From assembly GCA_003218815.1 (NCBI GenBank), contig QHON01000137.1:1-6991 (forward strand): a stretch of 6,991 nt of DNA, read 5' to 3'. Positions 1 to 5,220 of this stretch are shown here, piece after piece. The first letter of the stretch is position 1. Every line of letters starts with the position of its first letter. Source of the DNA: Verrucomicrobiota bacterium (GTDB taxonomy: Bacteria; Verrucomicrobiota; Verrucomicrobiia; Chthoniobacterales; UBA10450). The notes beneath the pieces were generated by a model. The model had not been told where the DNA came from and searched no databases. It saw only the letters and a program-made list of their open reading frames with translations. A program made the translations under genes and the position numbers.

Positions 1-393
1 TGCCTGCATGGTGTAGCGCGTTCCGAACAACCCGAGCTGTTTCAACTTTCGCGTTTTGGCAGCTGCGCATGTTGCTTCGACAATACTGATCAACGGAATT
101 GGCGACTTGGAGGCGACCTCTTCGAAGACAATATGGGGCGTGTTTGCCGAGATCAGGCCGAAGTCTGCACCGGCCCGTGCGAGTTTACCGACCCCCTGAA
201 GCAAATAATCGGCCATGCCGGTGAGGTCATTCGCGTCCATAAAATCGAGTCCCTTCTTCAGATCCACGCTATTAATGATGAACTCCGGATAACTCCCGTC
301 GCCGGTGCGCTCGCGATAAAGCGCGATGATTCTTTGATAATAATCGACCGTGCTTTCCGGCCCAAGGCCGCCAATTATTCCAAGGATCTTCAT
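1..393 (-). CDS. Aspartate/glutamate racemase family protein (partial, C-terminus off the left edge)
   Basis: Reading the minus strand from the ATG at 393 gives 131 uninterrupted codons that continue past the window edge; about 100 further residues would be expected. The family racemises Asp or Glu without PLP, using two thiols or a thiol plus a substitute residue. Visible marks are the N-terminal MKILGIIGGLGPESTVDYY (residues 1-19), the first active-site segment ISANTPH (81-87), and the LGLFGTRYTM segment (120-129) that opens the second lobe. The residue before Asn84-Thr85, where many members have the first catalytic Cys, is Ala83. The second catalytic Cys would lie outside the window, so activity cannot be judged. 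An AGGAA directly abuts the ATG, giving unusually short spacing. The gene is divergent from the MFS gene at 662. The family is clear; the substrate is not. Confidence 0.88.
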   Translation of the reverse strand, partial: MKILGIIGGLGPESTVDYYQRIIALYRERTGDGSYPEFIINSVDLKKGLDFMDANDLTGMADYLLQGVGKLARAGADFGLISANTPHIVFEEVASKSPIPLISIVEATCAAAKTRKLKQLGLFGTRYTMQA

Positions 394-455
394 TTCCTAA
401 GTAGAAATCCGCGTTCGCAGAAGCTACGACGCGATACCTGGACACAAATTGATAA

Positions 456-577
456 AATGACGAAATCTGACTGCCAAATGATGAATCAATGACGAAACCC
501 AATTAACGAGAGCGAAATCCCCAACATTTCCTCGACCTTTGTCATCTTGCCATTTCCTCGGACTTCGACATTCGTGC
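456..577. repeat. Degenerate short direct repeats in the 394-661 intergenic gap
   Basis: The 268-bp gap between the racemase and MFS genes shows no credible gene. AATGACGAAA occurs twice, at 456-465 and 488-497. CATTTCCTCG occurs at 525-534 and 551-560, each followed by a related tail (CATCTTGC, then ACATTCGTGC), so 525-577 is an imperfect tandem of a unit of about 26 bp. Read on the minus strand, the region is a run of TTCGTCATT-like and CGAGGAAATG-like words. It looks like decayed interspersed repeat sequence. The promoters of the two divergent genes presumably lie here, but no convincing -35/-10 pair was identified. Confidence 0.4.
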
Positions 578-661
578 TTCGGCATTTCCATGCTTCAGTT
601 CGTGTCGATTCGCTGCCACGCAGAAGTTGCAGAGACGGAGGCGGGTATTGATTAGTGCGTA

Positions 662-1816
662 ATGAGAAATAGATCGGCGTTCAGCTTCGTCCTCATCATC
701 GGCATCGTAAATTTCTTTGCTGATCTCACTTACGAAGGCGCGCGCGGGATTGTCGGTCCGTTTCTCGGTTCATTAGGCGCGAGCGCGGCGATTGTCGGCT
801 TTATCGCCGGTTTCGGAGAGCTGATCGGTTACGCCCTACGCTCCGTCTCAGGATATTTCGCGGACAAGACACAGAGATATTGGTTTGTCACGTTTACGGG
901 TTACGCGATCAACATGCTCGCCGTTCCAGCGCTTGCCCTCGCCGGGCAATGGCCTCTTGCAGCTGGATTGGTCGTGGCGGAGCGCACTGGCAGGGCAATC
1001 AGAAAACCGGTTGTGGAAGCGATGCTCTCGCACGCCGGTCGCTCGATCGGGGCAGGCTGGGTCTTCGGTCTCAACGAGGCGCTCGATCAGGCGGGCGCAA
1101 CAATCGGCCCGTTACTTATCGCCCTGATGCTTTTTCTAAAGGGCGGATACCGAACTGGTTTTGGCGTATTGCTCATTCCGGCTTTGGTTTGTCTGGGCAT
1201 TTTGGTCGTGGCGCGGTTCTTACATCCTCGTCCACAGGAATTAGAGGAATTGTCAGCGCAGCCTCTTGCGACGCGCTACCTGACGCCAACTTATTGGATT
1301 TATCTCGGTGGGGGGGCGTTGATCGCCGCAGGTTTCGCGGATTTCGCGTTGATCGGATTTCATTTCCATAAGGCGCACGCGGTCCCGACAAATCTGATTC
1401 CCGTCTTCTACGCGGTTGCCATGGCGAGCAGTGCGCTCGCTGCGCTGTTATTTGGCCGCTTATTCGACAAATTCGGCGGCAATATCGCCTTGCTCGCGTT
1501 TTTTATTTCCGCGGCATCTGCGCCTTTTGTTTTTCTGCGCACATCCTTTTTCGCATTGATCGGGATGATCCTCTGGGGGATCGGGATGAGCGCACAAGGA
1601 TCACTGCTTCAGGCGATGTTGACCGGCGTAATCCCGGCGGAAAAGCGGAGCACGGCATTTGGCTTGTTTGATACCGGCTACGGAATTGCATGGTTTCTCG
1701 GCAGCGCAACGATGGGACTGCTTTACGAGAAATCGATCCTGGCCCTGGTGGTGTTTTCAGTGGTCCTTCAACTTACAGCATTGCCTCTCCTTTTTATCGC
1801 AAATAAAAGTCGGTAA
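662..1816 (+). CDS. Major facilitator superfamily transporter
   Basis: A 384-aa very hydrophobic protein, the normal size for a 12-helix MFS carrier in the inner membrane. Hydrophobic segments lie at about residues 8-22, 36-60, 76-95, 97-106, 134-158, 165-186, 211-232, 246-265, 274-292, 296-316, 332-353 and 358-378. A motif A-like loop, GYFADKTQR (64-72), follows helix 2, and its second-half counterpart GRLFDKFGG is at 265-273. The segment ERTGRAIRKPVVEAML (107-122), then GLNEALDQAGATIGPLL (136-152), matches the pattern of MFS_1 members with a GxGIRxxPRDAL loop. The acidic residue in that loop is E119 here. The start is fixed by an in-frame TAG at 653-655 and by helix 1 beginning within ten residues. 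No Shine-Dalgarno is evident at normal spacing. The substrate cannot be told from sequence. A possible 44-aa ORF begins 5 nt after the stop. Confidence 0.9.
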   Translation: MRNRSAFSFVLIIGIVNFFADLTYEGARGIVGPFLGSLGASAAIVGFIAGFGELIGYALRSVSGYFADKTQRYWFVTFTGYAINMLAVPALALAGQWPLAAGLVVAERTGRAIRKPVVEAMLSHAGRSIGAGWVFGLNEALDQAGATIGPLLIALMLFLKGGYRTGFGVLLIPALVCLGILVVARFLHPRPQELEELSAQPLATRYLTPTYWIYLGGGALIAAGFADFALIGFHFHKAHAVPTNLIPVFYAVAMASSALAALLFGRLFDKFGGNIALLAFFISAASAPFVFLRTSFFALIGMILWGIGMSAQGSLLQAMLTGVIPAEKRSTAFGLFDTGYGIAWFLGSATMGLLYEKSILALVVFSVVLQLTALPLLFIANKSR

Positions 1817-1821
1817 TTTCG

Positions 1822-1956
1822 GTGGAGACACGGACGCGACGAGAACGCCAGGCGGAGAAGCAAGCGGTCGCGGCTGAGCGGCGCGCAATCAAGAAATCAG
1901 CGCGCCGCCATTTAAAACAAGAATTGCTCGAAGAATTGGAAGAAAATGAGTTGTAG
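1822..1956 (+). CDS. Possible small highly charged protein (44 aa)
   Basis: A GTG at 1822, 5 nt after the MFS stop, opens 44 codons ending in TAG at 1954-1956. The product is almost entirely Arg, Lys, Glu, Ala, Gln and Leu, basic in the first two thirds (RTRRERQAEK, then ERRAIKKSARRHLKQ) and acidic at the end (ELLEELEENEL). It would form one long amphipathic or charged helix and has no signal peptide or membrane segment. Tight spacing suggests translation coupled to the MFS gene. There is no good Shine-Dalgarno. The stop codon lies inside the GTAG foot of the downstream REP-like element, so the C-terminus may have been set by that insertion. The family is not recognised. Chance openness is possible for so short a frame. 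Confidence 0.4.
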   Translation: METRTRRERQAEKQAVAAERRAIKKSARRHLKQELLEELEENEL

Positions 1957-2044
1957 CCGCTTCGCTGCGCGAAGCGCGCGGGGTCGCCCACAGGGCGACG
2001 GCTACAGGAACGCTTCAGCGTGGCAGGCGGGGCGGCGGCTACAG
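1952..2044. repeat. REP-like palindrome cluster (BIME-like), intergenic
   Basis: TGTAGCCG at 1952-1959 and its exact reverse complement CGGCTACA at 1999-2006 bound a 55-bp element. Inside are two hairpins with 3-nt loops. The first has 8-bp arms, CGCTTCGC (1958-1965) and GCGAAGCG (1969-1976), around TGC. The second has 7-bp arms, GTCGCCC (1983-1989) and GGGCGAC (1993-1999), around ACA. A further CGGCTACAG end lies at 2036-2044, preceded by a weak CGCT/AGCG stem (2011-2020). A GTAG foot beside a short-loop hairpin, arranged as an inverted pair, is the known REP/BIME layout mobilised by RAYT-type transposases. No RAYT gene is in the window. There is no following T-run, so this is not a convincing intrinsic terminator, although the stems could still affect mRNA ends. 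Confidence 0.75.
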
Positions 2045-2093
2045 CGTTTTGTTTACGCTTTCGCATTCAGCGCAGGACAATAGAATCGGCGCG

Positions 2094-3899
2094 GTGAAAT
2101 CGATAAATGTTTTCTTGGTCGGTTTCGTTTTGCTCGTTATCAGTTCCGGCAGCAGCCGCGCGCAGTCGCCCTCTAGGCGAACTCCGGATGTTTCGAACAA
2201 GGCGCTGATCACCAAATCGACGTCGGCCATAAACCCAGAGGCCTTTAAAAATCAGAACGTGAACACGGCAGTCGCGGCGTTACACAAACTGGCGGACGAT
2301 TACTACGCCTGGCGCAACGAAAATTACCCGGTCAACAGCAGCGAAGCTGGACTGCATACCTGGGACGATCGGCTGACTGATTATTCACCAGCCAAGATCG
2401 CAGAGCGCCAGCAGCATGTGCATGCGCTACTGGAGAAGGTTCGCGCAATGAAGACCGATAACTGGCCGAAAGACGAGCGGATTGATGCAATTCTCTTCCG
2501 GGCACAACTGGAGAACGTCGATTTTCAAAATCGCGTTCTCAAATTCGAACGGACGAATCCGCAGGTTTACGTCGGCGAATGCACCAACGCGATTTTTTCG
2601 CTGCTGAAAAAGGAATACGATACGCCGCGCAATCGCGCGCTCGCCGCCGCGGCACGATTGAAGCAAATGCCGGCATTGCTCAAGCAGGGCCTGAGCAATT
2701 TGCAAAAGCCGGTAAAACTTTACTCCCAACTTGCGATCCAGTCGGCGCGCTCAATCGATCCATTGTTGAACAACAGTTTGATGGCGCTCGATGCCGGTCT
2801 TCCGCCTAACGAACACGAAGATTTAATCAAATCGCGGGACGTCGCGCTGACTGCTTTACACACCTACGCCGACGAGCTCGAGAAACGCTTGCCAAAAATG
2901 GTGGACTTCTCGCCGATGGGCGAAACGAACTACAATTATTATCTCAAACACGTGCTCCTGCTGCCCCTCGATGCCGCGCAGGTGGAGATGATCGGACGCG
3001 TCGAGCTGGCACGTTATCGCGCGCTGGAAGCGCTTCTCCCTGATCCGAAGCTCGCCGATCCGGATCCGAGGCGCAGCGCGAACATCCCGCCGGACCAGGC
3101 GTCCTTTTTAAAAGCTTACGAGAGTCGCGAAGAAGAGATGATCAAATTCATCAAGGAACACAACCTCGTGATGATGCCAGATTATCTCGGTCCTTTTCAG
3201 ATTCGCCGGTTGCCGGAAGCGTTCAAGCCGACCAGCCCCGGCGGTTTCATGAATCCGCCTGGTGTTTACGACAAGGATCCAACCGGATTTTTTTTCATTC
3301 CGACCTACAATCCGCAATCGAAGAATTTTTATATTCGCGCAGCGATCGAAGATCCGCGGCCAATCCTCGGACACGAAGGCATTCCCGGACATTTCCTCCA
3401 GCTCTCCATCGCAAATCATTTGAGCGATGAGATTCGCCGCCAACACGAGGACGGCGTGTTCGTAGAAGGTTGGGCGCTTTACGGAGAAGAGATGCTGATG
3501 CGGACTGGACTTTATCCGAACAACTCCGCGGCGCAGGGACAGATCCTGCGCCTGTCGCGCTATCGCGCAGCACGCATCGGAGTCGATGTAAACCTGCACA
3601 CCGGCCGATGGACCTTCGAGCAAGCGGTGAAATATTTTATGGAAGCTGGCGGACTCGATCGCGAAGCAGCCGAAGGCGAAGCGGCTCTGGCGGCTTCGAG
3701 TCCTACGCAAAAGATCAGTTACATCATCGGCAAATGGCAGATCATGAATCTCCTGGGGCGCTACAAAGATCGGCAAAGCGAAAACTTCCGGCTTGGCCAG
3801 TTCCACGATGACCTCATCAAAAACGGTAGCCTTCCCGTCTCAGTTATTGAATGGATTCTGCTCGACGATCCGACCTCGATAGAGAAAGCACTCCGATAA
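2094..3899 (+). CDS. DUF885 family protein, predicted exported metallopeptidase
   Basis: The GTG at 2094 gives 601 aa, beginning MKSINVFLVGFVLLVISSG with a likely signal-peptidase site near SSRAQS (residues 20-25), so the protein is probably periplasmic or lipid-free secreted. The frame stays open upstream to a TTG at 2049, which would add 15 residues and start just after the REP element; the GTG start gives the cleaner signal peptide. In 601-aa numbering, hallmarks of the DUF885 family are GHEGIPGHFLQ (426-436), EGWALYGEEM (458-467), VNLHTGRWTFEQA (499-511) and a C-terminal PTQKISYIIGKWQI (537-550). H427, E428 and H433 plus the downstream glutamates are the likely metal-site residues. The spacing is HEx4H, not classical HExxH. 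The length is normal for the family. The substrate is unknown; peptide hydrolysis is inferred. It converges on the DmpA-type gene across 30 bp. Confidence 0.88.
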   Translation: MKSINVFLVGFVLLVISSGSSRAQSPSRRTPDVSNKALITKSTSAINPEAFKNQNVNTAVAALHKLADDYYAWRNENYPVNSSEAGLHTWDDRLTDYSPAKIAERQQHVHALLEKVRAMKTDNWPKDERIDAILFRAQLENVDFQNRVLKFERTNPQVYVGECTNAIFSLLKKEYDTPRNRALAAAARLKQMPALLKQGLSNLQKPVKLYSQLAIQSARSIDPLLNNSLMALDAGLPPNEHEDLIKSRDVALTALHTYADELEKRLPKMVDFSPMGETNYNYYLKHVLLLPLDAAQVEMIGRVELARYRALEALLPDPKLADPDPRRSANIPPDQASFLKAYESREEEMIKFIKEHNLVMMPDYLGPFQIRRLPEAFKPTSPGGFMNPPGVYDKDPTGFFFIPTYNPQSKNFYIRAAIEDPRPILGHEGIPGHFLQLSIANHLSDEIRRQHEDGVFVEGWALYGEEMLMRTGLYPNNSAAQGQILRLSRYRAARIGVDVNLHTGRWTFEQAVKYFMEAGGLDREAAEGEAALAASSPTQKISYIIGKWQIMNLLGRYKDRQSENFRLGQFHDDLIKNGSLPVSVIEWILLDDPTSIEKALR

Positions 3900-3929
3900 G
3901 ATCTTCCATTCGCCAATAGCAATGTTCGA

Positions 3930-5153
3930 TCAGCGGAGCCGATTGTATTTCTTCAACAGCTCGCGCAAGCGATTGCGCGGGAGGGCATCGACGCGATGAT
4001 TGTCGCGGCCGGTCATGCTTTGATTATCAACGAGTGCATTAACGATCGCTTCTTCGGTCGCTTGCACGACGGCGGTGAAGATTGGATCCATGCGATCGTT
4101 GGGAATTGTTTCGACTGAGTGCGTGAGCGGGTCCGGATTTGCGGCCGCCGCATTCGCGGTTGAAAACGCAATAAAGAGATCGCCCGAGCCATTTGCAGAA
4201 ACGCTTCCCGTGCGCGCAAGCCCGAGTGACGCGCGTTTCGCCAGCCGTTTTAACTGGTGCGGCAGCAGCGGCGCGTCTGTTGCGATCGCAATGATAATTG
4301 AGCCAGTTTCTTCCTTATAAACTTGGCCGGGAATTTCTCTGCCGACGGGGACTCCGGCAATGAGCAATTCCGCGCGGCGTCCGCAATCGGCCTGGACGAG
4401 CGCACCGATCGTGTAAGTGCGAGTCGTTTTCGCGCCGCCGGGGTCACCGACCCCGGCTACAGGAAGGACACGCGATGCAGTTCCTGTTCCACCTTTGAAC
4501 TCGTAGCAGATCATTCCGGTTCCGCCGCCAACACTCCCTTCTTCGATTGCGCCACCGTGAGCGGACTCGAGCGCGTGCCAGACATCTTCTGGTTTAACGT
4601 GAAAGCCATTAACGTCATTGAGCCAACCGTCCCAGGTTTCGGCGACAACCGGCAAGCTCCACCAGTAGCCAGTCTTATCGGCTGGCGCCTGTTTAACGCG
4701 CCAGTTAATAACGGCGTCGCGTGCGATGCCGACGCTATGCGTGTTCGTAATAACGATTGGTCCCTCAAGAAAGCCGCTCTCTTCAAGCCACGCTGTGCCG
4801 GTCATTTCACCGTTGCCATTTAAGCTGAAGAAGCCTGCGTAAACGGGGTCGTTAAGCGAATCGTGTCCACGCGGAATGATAACGGTGACACCTGTGCGCA
4901 CCGGACCTTTGCCAACCTCGAGCTTGCCTTCCCCGCTGATAAGCGTCGTGTATCCAACCTCGACACCAGCCACATCGGTGATCGCATTGAATTTTCCAGG
5001 CGTCCCTTCAAACGGAATCCCGAGATCGCGAGCCCGAACAATTTTATTTTCAACTAAAGGTGTGGCTGGCAGATGCTTTTGCGGTTCGCGTCCGGAAGAC
5101 TCGAGCACGAGTAAGAACGAGAGCGTCAAAGCGCATGTCGATTTTTTGAACAT
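3930..5153 (-). CDS. P1 family (DmpA/BapA-type) N-terminal-nucleophile peptidase, exported
   Basis: 407 aa from the ATG at 5153. The family cleaves N-terminal residues from peptides, amides or beta-peptides, and self-processes into two chains at a Gly-Ser bond. That bond is predicted in EETGSIII, with nucleophile S285, followed by ATDAPLLPHQL (291-301) and GLARTGSVSANGSGD (311-325). S323 and D325 sit 38 and 40 residues after the nucleophile, the spacing I recall for the catalytic Ser/acidic pair of BapA. GSVGGGTGMICYEFKGG (206-222) is the usual alpha-chain glycine-rich segment. The start at 5153 gives MFKKSTCALTLSFLLVLESSG, a signal peptide. An in-frame ATG at 5207 would add 18 charged residues and put the start 13 bp from dnaX. 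Residues 231-244 look like an insertion encoded by a REP-like palindrome, where relatives normally go from TASR straight into YTVG. Confidence 0.88.
   Translation of the reverse strand: MFKKSTCALTLSFLLVLESSGREPQKHLPATPLVENKIVRARDLGIPFEGTPGKFNAITDVAGVEVGYTTLISGEGKLEVGKGPVRTGVTVIIPRGHDSLNDPVYAGFFSLNGNGEMTGTAWLEESGFLEGPIVITNTHSVGIARDAVINWRVKQAPADKTGYWWSLPVVAETWDGWLNDVNGFHVKPEDVWHALESAHGGAIEEGSVGGGTGMICYEFKGGTGTASRVLPVAGVGDPGGAKTTRTYTIGALVQADCGRRAELLIAGVPVGREIPGQVYKEETGSIIIAIATDAPLLPHQLKRLAKRASLGLARTGSVSANGSGDLFIAFSTANAAAANPDPLTHSVETIPNDRMDPIFTAVVQATEEAIVNALVDNQSMTGRDNHRVDALPRNRLRELLKKYNRLR
4437..4462 (-). repeat. Single REP-like palindrome inside the P1 peptidase coding sequence
   Basis: On the plus strand, GCCGGGGTC (4437-4445) and GACCCCGGC (4449-4457) form a perfect 9-bp stem around ACC, flanked by TACAG. 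On the coding (minus) strand this reads CTGTAGCCGG, then the palindrome, the same unit as in dnaX. It encodes V-A-G-V-G-D-P-G, part of the extra loop between the family segments TASR and YTIGALVQ. Only one foot (CTGTAG) is present; the other side carries no matching end. Confidence 0.7.
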
Positions 5154-5220
5154 TTGCAAATTTAGCCGAAACAATCGTTTTCTATTTTCGGGAACGAAGC
5201 AACGCATTTAGATTGAACGC
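5154..5220. promoter_or_regulatory. Divergent intergenic spacer, P1 peptidase / dnaX
   Basis: These 67 bp separate the preferred peptidase start (5153) from the dnaX GTG (5221) and must hold both promoters if each gene has its own. The sequence is AT-richer than its surroundings. A perfect 10-bp palindrome, ATTTGCAAAT (5152-5161), overlaps the peptidase start codon and could be an operator, but so short a palindrome may be chance. No -35/-10 pair with good spacing stood out on either strand. If the peptidase instead starts at 5207, most of this stretch is coding. Confidence 0.25.

Noticed and set aside
133..492. 119-aa open frame on the plus strand
   Set aside because: Antisense to the racemase over most of its length, with no recognisable domain; the minus-strand racemase reading is unambiguous.
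880..1371. 163-aa open frame on the plus strand in another phase
   Set aside because: Overlaps the MFS coding frame; the product is Arg/Ser/Gly-rich without family features.
1952..2007. Intrinsic terminator for the MFS operon
   Set aside because: The hairpins are not followed by a T-run, and the bounding GTAG feet fit a REP pair better.
3108..3806. 232-aa open frame on the minus strand
   Set aside because: It lies wholly antisense to the well-supported DUF885 gene, shows no recognisable family and follows from that gene's codon bias.
3900..3929. Bidirectional terminator between the convergent genes
   Set aside because: The 30 bp show no stable stem or T/A tracts.
4323..4823. 166-aa open frame on the plus strand
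   Set aside because: Antisense shadow of the P1 peptidase.
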